Program-made: the position numbers and the translations under genes
Assembly (NCBI GenBank): GCA_025463765.1
Contig: JAODBC010000041.1
Location: 1-62,530 of the forward strand
Reading direction: 5' to 3'
Source: Subtercola sp.
GTDB taxonomy: Bacteria > Actinomycetota > Actinomycetes > Actinomycetales > Microbacteriaceae
Length of the DNA: 62,530 bases
Notes under the pieces: model-generated
What the model was told of the DNA's origin: nothing
The model's database searches: none
What the model saw: only the letters and a program-made list of their open reading frames with translations
Part shown: piece after piece, positions 17,679-26,404 of the stretch
How positions within the stretch are numbered: the first letter of the stretch is position 1
Layout: each line of letters starts with the position of its first letter

Positions 17679-17753
17679 GCCTCTGTAGCTCAATGGAAGA
17701 GCAAGTCCGTCCTAAGGATTAGGTTGGGGGTTCGAGTCCCTCCAGGGGCACCA
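17679..17753 (+). tRNA. tRNA-Arg(CCU)
   Basis: Cloverleaf: acceptor GCCTCTG/CAGGGGC, D-arm GCTC/GAGC, anticodon loop GTCCTAA giving anticodon CCT, T-loop TTCGAGT, and an encoded CCA at 17751-17753. It would read AGG codons, rare in this genome. No attachment-site duplicate or integrase is seen nearby. Confidence 0.95.
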
Positions 17754-17796
17754 GAAGGTCACGCCTCTCGCGGCACCCGGTGCTACGCTCGCCCGT

Positions 17797-18222
17797 ATGA
17801 AGGCAACGCCGGCTGACATCGCGCTGATCTGTGACGAGCTGCCCGAGGTCGAGCTCGGCACCTCGTGGGGCGGGCGGCCGACGTACAAGGTGCCGCGCGG
17901 GCCGAAGGGCAAGGGGTTCGTCATCTATCGCGCGCCCGGCAAGACGGCCATCGACCCGTCGAATGGTGAACCGTTCACCGACCTGCTGGTGATCTCGGTG
18001 GCCGACGAAGACGCCAAGCTGGCGTTGGTTCAGGATGACCGGCTGCCGTTTTTCACCATCGATCACTTCAGCGGATACAACGCCGTGCTGGTGCAGCTGA
18101 GCAGACTGGGCGAGATCGATCGTGACCAGCTGGCCGAGATTCTTGCGGAGGCGTGGGCGGCTAAGGCGCCGAAGAAGCTTGTGGACGAGTACTTCGCGCA
18201 CGACCGAACCGCCGGCCGCTGA
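17797..18222 (+). CDS. MmcQ/YjbR-like protein
   Basis: A 141-aa protein of the MmcQ/YjbR family: a compact alpha/beta fold with a CyaY-like shape, often described as DNA-binding although the function is not firmly known. Seen here are the conserved early segment LPEVELGTSWGGRPTYKV, a central strand region LLVISVADEDAKLAL, and the late segment LAEILAEAWAAKAPKKLVDEY typical of the family. It lies just after tRNA-Arg and 5 bp before the esterase gene, suggesting co-transcription with it. Confidence 0.85.
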   Translation: MKATPADIALICDELPEVELGTSWGGRPTYKVPRGPKGKGFVIYRAPGKTAIDPSNGEPFTDLLVISVADEDAKLALVQDDRLPFFTIDHFSGYNAVLVQLSRLGEIDRDQLAEILAEAWAAKAPKKLVDEYFAHDRTAGR

Positions 18223-18227
18223 GCGCG

Positions 18228-19727
18228 ATGACGGCTCAGGAGACGACGACGCAGACGTCGTCGGGTGCGGTGAAGGGAACCGCGCGCGATGACGGCACGC
18301 TCGAGTTTCTCGGCGTTCCGTTCGCCGAGCCGCCCGTCGGTGAGCTGCGGTTTCAGCCGCCCGCGCTGCGTGCGCCCTGGAGCGGAGTGCGCGAAGCGAC
18401 CGGGTATGGGCCGACCGCCCCGCAGCCCGCCGGTGAGGGGCCCGTGGGCGAGCTGCTGCCGAATCGCATTGAGGTCGGTGACGACTATCTGAACCTGAAC
18501 GTCTGGAGCCCCGGGCTGGGCGGTGCGGCGCCGGTCATGGTGTTCATCCACGGTGGTGCCTTCAGTACGGGGTCGGGCTCGGTGTCGACGTACAACGGGG
18601 AGGCGTTCGCCCGCGACGGCGTTGTACTCGTGACAATCAACTACCGGCTCGGGGCCGACGGCTTCTTCTGGGTGGGGGAGGGCGTGCCGAACCTCGGGCT
18701 GCTCGACCAGGTCGCTGCGCTCGAATGGGTGCGCGACAACATCGCCGCGTTCGGCGGTGACCCCGCGAACGTGACCGTTTTCGGCGAATCCGCCGGCGCC
18801 ATGAGCGTCGTCACGCTGATGGCGATGCCACGCGCGAAGGGGCTGTTCCATCGCGCGATCGCCGAATCAGGCGCGGGCGTGTCGGTGATCAGCCCGGGTT
18901 CTGCGAAGAAGGTGGCCGCTCGGATGGGCGAGATTCTCGGCGTCGAGCCCACTCGTGCCGCGATCGCCGATGTGCCGCACGACGTGCTGCTCGCTGCGGC
19001 CGCACAGCTGGGCGCCGAGATCTCGAAACGCCCGCGCAAGAAACTCTGGGGCGACGTCGCCCGCAACCTGATGACGTTCGAGCCGATCGTCGACGGCGAC
19101 GTGCTGCCGGGCATCCCCGAAGACCTGATCGCTGCAGGGGCGAGCAATGACGTCGCACTGCTCATCGGAACGAACGCCGACGAAGCCAACCTGTTCTTCG
19201 TGCCGACCGGCGCCGCTCAGTCCATGTCGCCGATCGTGGCCCGGCTCTTCGCGTGGGTCTACGGCGCCCGGCGCCCGGGCACGGTGCGGCGGTACAAGCG
19301 AAACCGGCCCGGAGCGAACGGCGGCACGCTCGCGTCGGCCATTCTGACCGACGGCTTCTACCGCATGCCCGCCCTGCGCCTGGCAGAGGCTCACCCCGAC
19401 GCCTACGTCTACGAGTTCGCGTGGCAGTCGCCGGCGTTCGATGGCCGGCTCGGCGCGAGCCACGCGATGGAATTGCCGTTCGTCTTCGACACCCTCGACG
19501 ACCCCGCCGCAGCGGCCATGCTCGCGGGCCGGCATCCGCACGAACTCGCGACCGAGATGCACGCGACCTGGGTGCGTTTTGCGAAGACCGGCGACCCGGG
19601 CTGGCCGCACTACACCGCGCAGAGCCGCGCCAGTATGCGGTTCGACTCGTCGTCTCGGCTGACAGTGGATGATCGTGCCGACGAGCGCGTTCTCTGGCCC
19701 ACGAGGTCACGCGCCGCGCGAGGGTGA
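18228..19727 (+). CDS. Type-B carboxylesterase/lipase family protein
   Basis: A 499-aa alpha/beta-hydrolase of the carboxylesterase type. The oxyanion-hole motif IHGGAFSTGS is near residue 108 and the nucleophile S188 lies in GESAGAMSV. The acidic partner is probably the Glu in TNADEANLF, and the catalytic His is in GASHAMELPFVF. There is no signal peptide, so it is cytoplasmic. Relatives hydrolyse carboxylic esters such as p-nitrobenzyl esters or xenobiotics; the natural substrate cannot be assigned. Length and domain order are normal. Confidence 0.92.
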   Translation: MTAQETTTQTSSGAVKGTARDDGTLEFLGVPFAEPPVGELRFQPPALRAPWSGVREATGYGPTAPQPAGEGPVGELLPNRIEVGDDYLNLNVWSPGLGGAAPVMVFIHGGAFSTGSGSVSTYNGEAFARDGVVLVTINYRLGADGFFWVGEGVPNLGLLDQVAALEWVRDNIAAFGGDPANVTVFGESAGAMSVVTLMAMPRAKGLFHRAIAESGAGVSVISPGSAKKVAARMGEILGVEPTRAAIADVPHDVLLAAAAQLGAEISKRPRKKLWGDVARNLMTFEPIVDGDVLPGIPEDLIAAGASNDVALLIGTNADEANLFFVPTGAAQSMSPIVARLFAWVYGARRPGTVRRYKRNRPGANGGTLASAILTDGFYRMPALRLAEAHPDAYVYEFAWQSPAFDGRLGASHAMELPFVFDTLDDPAAAAMLAGRHPHELATEMHATWVRFAKTGDPGWPHYTAQSRASMRFDSSSRLTVDDRADERVLWPTRSRAARG

Positions 19728-19850
19728 TTCTTGCCATCTGCTGAGCGTTCGGTAAGAATGTGTCTCATAGCCCATCGCACCGCCGCCATCGGCCGCGATG
19801 AGGGCCCCCGGGCGCGCAGTTGCAGCGGAGCGGTTTCTTCGTGGAGACCC

Positions 19851-20912
19851 ATGCCAGCCGATTCCCCCCTCACCGCGAAGATCGCGCCCCTTTTGCGCGT
19901 CGCCGACGCCACGGCACAGGAGGGGCGAACGGATGCGGCGGCCAACGCTTTTGCCGAGCTGGCGCTGCTCAGCCTTCGCAGAGGCGACTGGAACCAAGCG
20001 GAGGCCTTTGCCGCGCGAGCGACCGAGCTGGCACGGCTCGCCCCTAAGGGGCCAGCCGAATCTGCCGCACTTCTCGCATCGGCCCTCGTGCCGGCGGGCC
20101 GCGGCGAGTTGTCGACCGCCTTCGGCGCGCTGGACTCGGTGAAGGGTCGGCCTGTCGGCACGAATGCGACCATCGTCGAACCGCTCGCTCTGCACATTCA
20201 CCTCATCGTGCTGATCGGGCTGAACGACTGGTTCGAGCTGGGGCGGCTGACCGAGCGGTCGGAGGGCACGCCCGTGACGCGATACTTTCAGCGCAACGAG
20301 TGGCTGGCGCTGCGTCTTCTCGCGGCGTGGCACCTGAACGACGTGGTGCTCTCCGATGCCATTCTCACGGAGTGGGGCGACGCCCTCGACGTCGGCTCAG
20401 ACCCGTACTTTCACACGTTTCGCGGGCTGCTGCTGGATCGGGATGGCCGTCACGTCGAAGCGATCGCGGCCATCCGTCGTTCGATCGAGCTCGTCGGGCC
20501 CGCCGAAGACCCGCTGGGCCGCACCTGGATTCGCCTCGTGGCAGGCAGCGCCCTCACGCGGCGCGGCGACACTCCCGAAGAAGGGCTGGGCCTGTACCGG
20601 GAGGCGCGCGAAGAGCTCGACCGGCTCGGGGCCCGCGTGTTCGTCGCACGCTGCGACTCCATCATGGCGACGTCGCTGAGGCGGCTCGGGGCGCTCGGGG
20701 TGTCGGTGGCGCAGAATCCGCTTTCGACGCTGAGTCCGCACCAGCACCGCGTGGCGACGCTGGTCGCCGATGGTCACACGAATCGAGAGATCGGGCAGAT
20801 GCTGAGCGTCAGCACGAAGACCGTCGACTTTCACGTCGGCAACATTCTGGCGCGGCTGAGCCTGCCCAGTCGGCGGCACATTCGCGATCTGATACACCGT
20901 TCGCACCAGTAA
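19851..20912 (+). CDS. LuxR-family regulator with TPR-like sensor region
   Basis: About 353 aa from the ATG at 19851, preceded by GTGGAG at 5-base spacing; a longer frame exists but is Arg/Gly-rich and overlaps a likely promoter (TTGCCA...TAAGAA near 19735-19760). Residues 1-280 are helical and repeat-like (TPR type). A LuxR helix-turn-helix (about 290-350) carries LSPHQHRVATLVADGHTNRE and STKTVDFHVGNILARL. No receiver or ATPase domain is present. It is convergent with the MFS exporter gene. The ligand and target genes are unknown. Confidence 0.88.
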   Translation: MPADSPLTAKIAPLLRVADATAQEGRTDAAANAFAELALLSLRRGDWNQAEAFAARATELARLAPKGPAESAALLASALVPAGRGELSTAFGALDSVKGRPVGTNATIVEPLALHIHLIVLIGLNDWFELGRLTERSEGTPVTRYFQRNEWLALRLLAAWHLNDVVLSDAILTEWGDALDVGSDPYFHTFRGLLLDRDGRHVEAIAAIRRSIELVGPAEDPLGRTWIRLVAGSALTRRGDTPEEGLGLYREAREELDRLGARVFVARCDSIMATSLRRLGALGVSVAQNPLSTLSPHQHRVATLVADGHTNREIGQMLSVSTKTVDFHVGNILARLSLPSRRHIRDLIHRSHQ

Positions 20913-20945
20913 CTTCTCGCACCGATGAAGGAGGGTGTAGCTCCG

Positions 20946-22520
20946 CTACTCGCCATGCACGCCGCGCTCATCGACGCGCGCCGTTGACGCGGGCTCCGCA
21001 TCCTCGTCTTCGACGGGAAGCTCGGCTGCGACGGGAAGCTCGTCTGCGGTGCCGCGACTGCGGGCGATCGCCCAACCCACCAGCGCCGCCGAGACGACGG
21101 TGAGAACCAGCGCTGAGAGGGTGACCGCTGACTGGAACTGAACCGTCTGTTCGCTGCTCCAGTTCGAGGTGGCGATGTTGCCAGTGAAGAGCGCGGCAAT
21201 GATGGTGCCGGCCACGGCGATGCCGACGCCAGAAGACACCTCGGTCGCGGTGTCGGTGAGCGCCGCACCGATCGAGGTGCGGTTCTTGGGCAGGCCGGTG
21301 ATCACGTTCATGGCGGCGACGACTCCGACGACACGCAGCCCGGCAGCGACGAGGGCGAGAGCAATGGCGATATAGACGTAGCCGTAGCTGTTCAGTACCG
21401 CATAGACGCCGAGCCCGACGACGACCGTTGCCCCGCTCATCCATGCGGCCTTCTTCAGCCCGACGCGCTGCACGAACGGATTCACCAACGGGCCTGCCCC
21501 GAGCAGCACGACGACCTGCGGCAGCATGCCGAGAGCGGCGAGCGCGGGCGGCCAGCCCCAGTCGAGCTGCAATTGCAGAGTGACGAGGTAGCCGAGCCCC
21601 GCGGTCGCCAGCCCGGCGGCGGCCTTGATGGCGAGTCCGCTCGAGACAAGAGGCCGGGCGACAAGCGCGAGGTCGAGAAGTGGATGCTCGGCGAAACGCT
21701 CACGCAGAACGAACGCGATGGCAGAGGCGGCGGCCGCCGCGGTCGCCGCCCAGGGCGCCCAAGAAGTGGGCCCGTCGTCGACGAAGAGCGTCGGTGTGAC
21801 GAGGGCGAGCACGATGGTCGCGGTGCCCAGAACGGCGCCCAGAACATCCACTGGGTCGCGGTGCAGCTCGGCGGGGTCGTCGGTGGCGACGCCGAAACGG
21901 ATGCCGATGATGGCGAACGCGGCGATCGGCACGTTGATCAGAAGCAGAACCTGCCACGGCGCGACAGCGAGCACGAGGCCGCCGACGGTCGGGCCGATGG
22001 CGAGACCGACGAGTCCGACGGTCGAGATGAGGGTGATCGCACGAACGCGCAGGCTCTCGCTGCCGAACAGGCGAAAGGCGAGGGCCATCGAGAGCGGCGT
22101 GGTCATCGCAGCTGCGAGACCCATGAGGGCGCGAACGACGATCAGTTGTTCTGCCGTCGTGACGAAGGCCGTCGCGAGGCTCGCGAGGCCGAGCAGTACG
22201 AGGCCGATGAGCATGATGCGGCGCCGGCCGAACCGGTCGGCGATGGCGCCGAACACCAGCATCAGGCCGCCGAAGACGACCGCATACGCTCCGGTGACCC
22301 ACTGCAGAGAGACGGTGGAGGCGTGCAGGTCGTGACCGATGGTGGGCAGCGCAACGTTCAAGATCGAGTTGTCGAGCATCTCGAAGAGAAAGATGGCGGA
22401 GAGCCCGGCGAGGGCGACCCAGGCCTCGCGCAGAGTGGCGGGAGAGCGGGACGGCTCGCGGGGGCCGAGAGGCCGGGGCAAGTCCGGGGGAGAGCTAGAC
22501 GAACGCTGTTCGATATTCAC
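20946..22520 (-). CDS. MFS drug exporter, DHA2/EmrB-QacA type (14 TM)
   Basis: A 524-aa major facilitator with about 14 hydrophobic helices. Seen motifs include the helix-1 segment ALSAIFLFEMLDNSILNVALP (motif D1 of DHA2 carriers), the loop GAIADRFGRRRIML (motif A), and TVGLVGLAIGPTVGG (motif C of antiporters). Proton-coupled export of hydrophobic or cationic compounds is expected. The C-terminal tail is acidic. It is divergent from a TetR-type repressor, with palindromic sites between the two, the classic arrangement for an inducible efflux pump. Confidence 0.93.
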   Translation of the reverse strand: MNIEQRSSSSPPDLPRPLGPREPSRSPATLREAWVALAGLSAIFLFEMLDNSILNVALPTIGHDLHASTVSLQWVTGAYAVVFGGLMLVFGAIADRFGRRRIMLIGLVLLGLASLATAFVTTAEQLIVVRALMGLAAAMTTPLSMALAFRLFGSESLRVRAITLISTVGLVGLAIGPTVGGLVLAVAPWQVLLLINVPIAAFAIIGIRFGVATDDPAELHRDPVDVLGAVLGTATIVLALVTPTLFVDDGPTSWAPWAATAAAAASAIAFVLRERFAEHPLLDLALVARPLVSSGLAIKAAAGLATAGLGYLVTLQLQLDWGWPPALAALGMLPQVVVLLGAGPLVNPFVQRVGLKKAAWMSGATVVVGLGVYAVLNSYGYVYIAIALALVAAGLRVVGVVAAMNVITGLPKNRTSIGAALTDTATEVSSGVGIAVAGTIIAALFTGNIATSNWSSEQTVQFQSAVTLSALVLTVVSAALVGWAIARSRGTADELPVAAELPVEDEDAEPASTARVDERGVHGE

Positions 22521-22553
22521 GAACTAAGTTATACGGTAGGAACAATGTTCGTG
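22501..22553. promoter_or_regulatory. Probable TetR operator region between exporter and repressor
   Basis: GAACAATGTTC (22540-22550) is a perfect odd-centred palindrome and GAACGCTGTTC (22501-22511) a second copy of the pattern GAACNNTGTTC. In addition, CACGAAC (22518-22524) and GTTCGTG (22547-22553) form an inverted repeat framing the intergenic region. Confidence 0.65.
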
Positions 22554-22571
22554 TCAAGCTAGGATTGGGCC

Positions 22572-23294
22572 ATGTCCGTCGATCCGAAGCAGCGCCGAGC
22601 CGCTCGGCATGCCCCTCCCGTTCTCGCGACCGCGGAGCCTGTTCCGCGCAAGGCGCCCATCACCGTTGAACGCATCACCGATGCAGCACTCGAGATCGTG
22701 GCGACACAGGGTTACGACGCCCTGACGATGCGCAGCGTGGCGGCTCTTCTCGACACCGGCCCCGCCTCGCTCTATGCGCACGTGGTGAACAAGGCCGATA
22801 TCGATGAGCTGATCATCGGGCGGCTCTGCGCACGGCTCGTGCTGCCCGAACCCGATCCGCTCAGCTGGCGAGAGCAGATCTTCGATGTCTGCGCTCAGCT
22901 GCGCGATCAGTATCTGGCGTACCCGGGCGTCTCGCGTGCTGCGATGGCGATGGTGGTGACGAATCTCGATGTGCTGCGGCTGAACGAGGGGATGCTTGCG
23001 ATAGTGCTCGCCGGCGGCATTCCCGCTCAGACCGCCGCCTGGGCGATCGACGCCCTCACGCTGTACGTCGGCGCCTACACGCTCGAGATCTCGTTGAAGA
23101 CTCGTCGCGCGAGCCAAGGAGACGACGAGTGGCTGGTCGGCAGAGAGGAGCGCGACGAGGTGATCCGTCGTTTCGAGGCCCTGCCTGCCGACCAGTTTCC
23201 GCAGACTCGGCGTTATGCGGCCGAGCTGACCTCGGGTACCGGCCACGAGCGCTTCGACTTCGCCATCGGCCAGATCATCGGCACCCTGGAATAG
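22572..23294 (+). CDS. TetR/AcrR-family repressor
   Basis: A 240-aa regulator. The N-terminal helix-turn-helix (about 30-75) reads ITDAALEIVATQGYDALTMR followed by a turn and TGPASLYAHVVNKADIDELI, the typical recognition segment. The C-terminal helical ligand-binding domain (80-240) resembles the tetracycline-repressor-like C-terminal families. An unusual 20-residue Arg/Pro-rich arm precedes the DNA-binding domain. It is divergently transcribed from the MFS exporter, with operator-like palindromes in the 51-bp gap, so it most likely represses the exporter and itself until a drug-like ligand binds. Confidence 0.92.
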   Translation: MSVDPKQRRAARHAPPVLATAEPVPRKAPITVERITDAALEIVATQGYDALTMRSVAALLDTGPASLYAHVVNKADIDELIIGRLCARLVLPEPDPLSWREQIFDVCAQLRDQYLAYPGVSRAAMAMVVTNLDVLRLNEGMLAIVLAGGIPAQTAAWAIDALTLYVGAYTLEISLKTRRASQGDDEWLVGREERDEVIRRFEALPADQFPQTRRYAAELTSGTGHERFDFAIGQIIGTLE

Positions 23295-23308
23295 ACGCTC
23301 TTCTTACA

Positions 23309-23328
23309 ATGGTTATAGGCATAACCAT
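23309..23328. promoter_or_regulatory. Perfect 8+4+8 inverted repeat (atggttat-aggc-ataaccat)
   Basis: Located 15 bp after the TetR stop codon and 200 bp before the FUSC gene. It has no T-run and low GC for this genome, so it looks more like a protein-binding site than a terminator. The rest of the gap holds the GGGGC repeats below. Confidence 0.5.
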
Positions 23329-23420
23329 CGCGAAGAACATAGCTTTGGCACAGCTGGGGAGAGACGCCGGGCGAAACTCGCGACTCATTGGACGACGTGA
23401 TCAGTTTCGCCGTCGTACGC

Positions 23421-23449
23421 GGGGCGGGGCGGGGCGGGGCGGGGCGGGC
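23421..23449. repeat. GGGGC pentanucleotide repeat (5 copies plus a partial one)
   Basis: Five perfect ggggc units followed by gggc, upstream of the FUSC gene. Runs of this kind can form G-quadruplexes and are prone to slippage. Confidence 0.9.
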
Positions 23450-23530
23450 GAAGCGTCGCCGCTAATTCTGTGCGGCTAACTCTGTGCGGCGAACTACGAT
23501 GCCGGTAGCAGGCTGACGGGGGGAGGTGAC

Positions 23531-25843
23531 GTGCGGTTCTGGAGTTGGTTGGGGCGGCGCGACCCGGTATACGCGGCGCTGCGACGCGCGACGCGCACGG
23601 CGATCATCATGCCCACGCTGTTCGCGGTCGGCGCGCGGGTGATCGGCGACGCAGAGGTCGCCACGTTCGCCGCCTTCGGATCGTTTGCGATGCTGTTGCT
23701 GGTGGATTTCAGTGGCCCGATGTGGCAGCGCATCGAGGCGCAGATCGCCTTGGCCGTCACGGGAGCGGTACTCGTCGTGCTCGGCACGCTCGCGTCGTCT
23801 CCGGTGTGGCTAGCCGCCATCGCGATGGCGGCGGTGACGTTCGCGGTGCTCTTCGTGGGCACGGTGAGTTCGGTGCTGGCGTCGGCGAGCACGTCGTTGC
23901 TGCTCGCGTTCATTCTGCCTGTCACGCTGCCGGGTGGTGTCGAGCAGATTCTGCCTCGACTGGCCGGCTGGGGGCTCGCCTCGGTGGTCGGTGTGCTGGC
24001 CATCGCGTTGCTCTGGCCTGCTCCGGTGCGCGAACCGTTGCGCAAGGGAGCCGCACACGCGTGCCAGGCCGTGGCCGCGCGGCTGCGAGCCGACGTCGAG
24101 TTCATTCTGAGCGGCCGTGATCCGCAGCTCGGTGCCGAATACGACCGGGCGATCGTGCACTCTGACGAGGCCGTCGCCGCTTTGCACAAGCTCTTTCTCG
24201 CCACCCCCTACCGCCCGACGGGCTTGAGCACTTCGGCTCGCACGGTCGTGCGGCTCATCGACGAGCTGAACTGGCTGCAGGCGATCGTCGCCGAGTCACC
24301 CCGCTACGATCCGTCGGCACCCGATGCGGCTCGCAGCGCTCACGTGACCGCCTGCCGGGTGAAGTCGGCCGCCGCAGCCGTGCTCGAGACCGGCGCCGAG
24401 CTTCTACTGCAGACCGGTGGCGCTCCGGCCGAGCTCGAGGCGGCGCTGGCGCGGCTGACGGATGCCCGCAGGGCGGTCGAGGCGAGTGCAACCGTGCAGG
24501 TTCCGGTGCCGCGGGCGTCGGCGTCGGGTGACTCGTCAGATGCCGACCCCGTGCACGACTTCATCTCGGCCCTCGACCCGCGCTTTCGCGCCCAGGAACT
24601 CAGCTACGCGGTCTCGCAGATCGGCGGAAACATCGCCCTCACCGCCGAGGCCGAACGCCGAACGTGGTGGCAGCGGCTGCTCGGGCGGCAGCCGGGCAAC
24701 CTCGTGGGTACGTTCAGCGCCGGGGCGCAGCGGGCGGCGGCGCAATTCGAGTGGCATTCGGTGTGGTTGCACAACAGCATCCGCGGTGCAGCCGCCCTCG
24801 GCATCGCCGTCTCGCTGGCCGACGTGAGCGGTCTGCAGCACTCGTTCTGGATCGTGCTCGGCACCCTCTCGGTGCTGCGCTCGAACGCCCTGAGCACCGG
24901 GCAGAACGCTTTGCGCGGCGTGCTCGGCACCGTGATCGGAGTGGCGATCGGCGCGGTCGTGCTGTTCGCGATCGGGCCGAACACCACCCTGCTCTGGGTC
25001 TTGCTGCCGCTGGCGATTCTCGTCGCCGGTGTGGCGCCGACGGTGATCTCGTTCGCGGCCGGGCAGGCCGGCTTCACCGTCACCCTCGTGTTGCTGTTCA
25101 ACATCATCTCGCCGACCGGGTGGAGCGTCGGGTTGTTCCGCATCGAAGACATCGTGCTCGGTTGCGCAGTCAGCCTGCTGGTGGGGCTGTTGTTCTGGCC
25201 GCGCGGGGCGGCGGCTGCACTGCGCACAGCGCTCGCCGATGCCTACGCCGAAACCGTCACGTATCTCACCGCCGCCGTCGCGTTCGGGGTCGGTCGATGC
25301 GACACGAGCGCCGTGGCCCGGCCCGCGCCGAGCGCGCAGGCTCAGCGTGCGGCGGCTGCCTCACGGCGACTGGATGACACGTTCCGCACGTATCTCGCAG
25401 AGCGCGGCCCGAAGCAGGCTCCGCTCGCTCAAGTCACGGCGGCCGTTGCGGGGGTCGCGGCAATGCGGCTCGCCAGTGACGCGATCCTCGACGTCTGGCA
25501 GGGCGAGAACACCCCCACCGAAGCCGAGCGGTCGATGGCCCGCATCGCGCTCGAAATGACGACGGATGAAGTGAAGGAGTGGTTCCGCGACTTCGGCGAG
25601 AAGCTCGTCGCGCGCGAGCCGCTTCCTGCTCCGCTCGGGCGCGATCCCGCGGCCGATGGCCGACTCGCTGATGCGGTTCGCCACGACCTCAGCGATACGT
25701 CGGGCAACGCGACGGCCACGGCGGTGCGCATCATCTGGACCGGCGACTACCTCGACGTCGTGCGCCGCATCGAGCCCGTCATCGTCGCCGGCGACCTCTC
25801 TCTGCCCGTGCCACTACCTCTCCCCGTGCCTCACGCGCGCTAA
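23531..25843 (+). CDS. FUSC-family membrane protein (putative aromatic acid exporter)
   Basis: A 770-aa protein from a GTG at 23531. It has two blocks of membrane helices (about residues 15-165 and 415-560) separated and followed by cytoplasmic helical domains, the layout of FUSC/YccS/AaeB-type proteins. The second block includes the family-like segments SFWIVLGTLSVLRSNALSTG and LRGVLGTVIGVAIGAVVLF. Members export aromatic carboxylic acids or fusaric acid; the substrate here is not predictable. It has its own upstream region with an inverted repeat and GGGGC repeats and is followed by a palindromic element. Confidence 0.88.
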   Translation: MRFWSWLGRRDPVYAALRRATRTAIIMPTLFAVGARVIGDAEVATFAAFGSFAMLLLVDFSGPMWQRIEAQIALAVTGAVLVVLGTLASSPVWLAAIAMAAVTFAVLFVGTVSSVLASASTSLLLAFILPVTLPGGVEQILPRLAGWGLASVVGVLAIALLWPAPVREPLRKGAAHACQAVAARLRADVEFILSGRDPQLGAEYDRAIVHSDEAVAALHKLFLATPYRPTGLSTSARTVVRLIDELNWLQAIVAESPRYDPSAPDAARSAHVTACRVKSAAAAVLETGAELLLQTGGAPAELEAALARLTDARRAVEASATVQVPVPRASASGDSSDADPVHDFISALDPRFRAQELSYAVSQIGGNIALTAEAERRTWWQRLLGRQPGNLVGTFSAGAQRAAAQFEWHSVWLHNSIRGAAALGIAVSLADVSGLQHSFWIVLGTLSVLRSNALSTGQNALRGVLGTVIGVAIGAVVLFAIGPNTTLLWVLLPLAILVAGVAPTVISFAAGQAGFTVTLVLLFNIISPTGWSVGLFRIEDIVLGCAVSLLVGLLFWPRGAAAALRTALADAYAETVTYLTAAVAFGVGRCDTSAVARPAPSAQAQRAAAASRRLDDTFRTYLAERGPKQAPLAQVTAAVAGVAAMRLASDAILDVWQGENTPTEAERSMARIALEMTTDEVKEWFRDFGEKLVAREPLPAPLGRDPAADGRLADAVRHDLSDTSGNATATAVRIIWTGDYLDVVRRIEPVIVAGDLSLPVPLPLPVPHAR

Positions 25844-25869
25844 TCTCCTGCTCCTGCCCCCGCCCACGA

Positions 25870-25930
25870 AATCGACTATTCGAATTGTGCTGAAAACCTG
25901 TGATCTTGGGGGCTTTTTCGCAAAGTCGAT
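25870..25930. repeat. Dispersed palindromic element, copy 2
   Basis: The right half (cttgggggctttttcgcaaa then gtcgat) matches the consensus of copies 1 and 3; the left half is degenerate in the middle but keeps atcgac...cgaa at its outer end. It lies between the FUSC gene and a small acetyltransferase gene, both on the plus strand. Confidence 0.75.
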
Positions 25931-25985
25931 GGCGAGGAGTGGGATCACGAGGGGTGCGGTGAGCGGGCAGACGTAGCATGGAGGC

Positions 25986-26270
25986 ATGGCGAAGGAACTG
26001 ATCCATGACACCGGTAAGAAGCGGTACCTGCTGCGTGTCGACGGAGCCCTGGTGAGTGCCGCCGACTACGTGCTCAGCCCCGAGAGCATCTCATTCACGC
26101 ACACGTTCACCGACCCGAAGCTGCGCGGCCACGGTTATGCCGGGGAGGTCGTGGATTTCGCCATCGACGACGTGGAGCAGAACACCGCGTACCGCGTCAT
26201 TCCGATGTGCTGGTATGTCGGCCAGTGGTTCGACGAGCATCCGGAGCGGGCCGGGCTGCTGACCCGCTGA
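25986..26270 (+). CDS. GCN5-like N-acetyltransferase, small YjdJ type
   Basis: A 94-aa single-domain protein of the small GNAT group. The beta-strand segment SISFTHTFTDPKLRGHGYAG holds the acetyl-CoA pyrophosphate loop (LRGHGYAG), and YRVIPMCWYVGQWFDEHPE is the conserved C-terminal block with invariant Cys-Trp-Tyr. Such minimal GNATs acetylate small amines or protein N-termini, but no substrate is known. It stands alone; its stop region is triplicated. Confidence 0.88.
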   Translation: MAKELIHDTGKKRYLLRVDGALVSAADYVLSPESISFTHTFTDPKLRGHGYAGEVVDFAIDDVEQNTAYRVIPMCWYVGQWFDEHPERAGLLTR

Positions 26271-26296
26271 GCACCTGCTGAGGCACCCGCTGAGGC
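26262..26296. repeat. 11-12-bp triplication carrying the stop codon of the small acetyltransferase
   Basis: Three near-identical units of acccgctgag(g)c, each containing TGA; the first holds the real stop at 26268-26270. Confidence 0.85.
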
Positions 26297-26404
26297 CGCG
26301 GCAAAAGCCGTGAGAGGGCCCGTAACGGGCGCGTAACTCAGACCCACTATGGTGTGATCAGCGGGCGATGGTGACCGACCGATCTTTCGAGGAGTTGAGT
26401 ACCC

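Noticed and set aside
17679..17753. tRNA-Arg(CCU) as integration site of a mobile element
   Set aside because: No integrase, no repeat of the tRNA 3' end and no change in gene character next to it.
18063..19737. Minus-strand frames opposite the esterase gene
   Set aside because: They lack recognisable motifs while the plus strand encodes a complete carboxylesterase.
23421..23449. GGGGC run read as a CRISPR-like or satellite array
   Set aside because: The unit is 5 bp without spacers, so it is a simple microsatellite.
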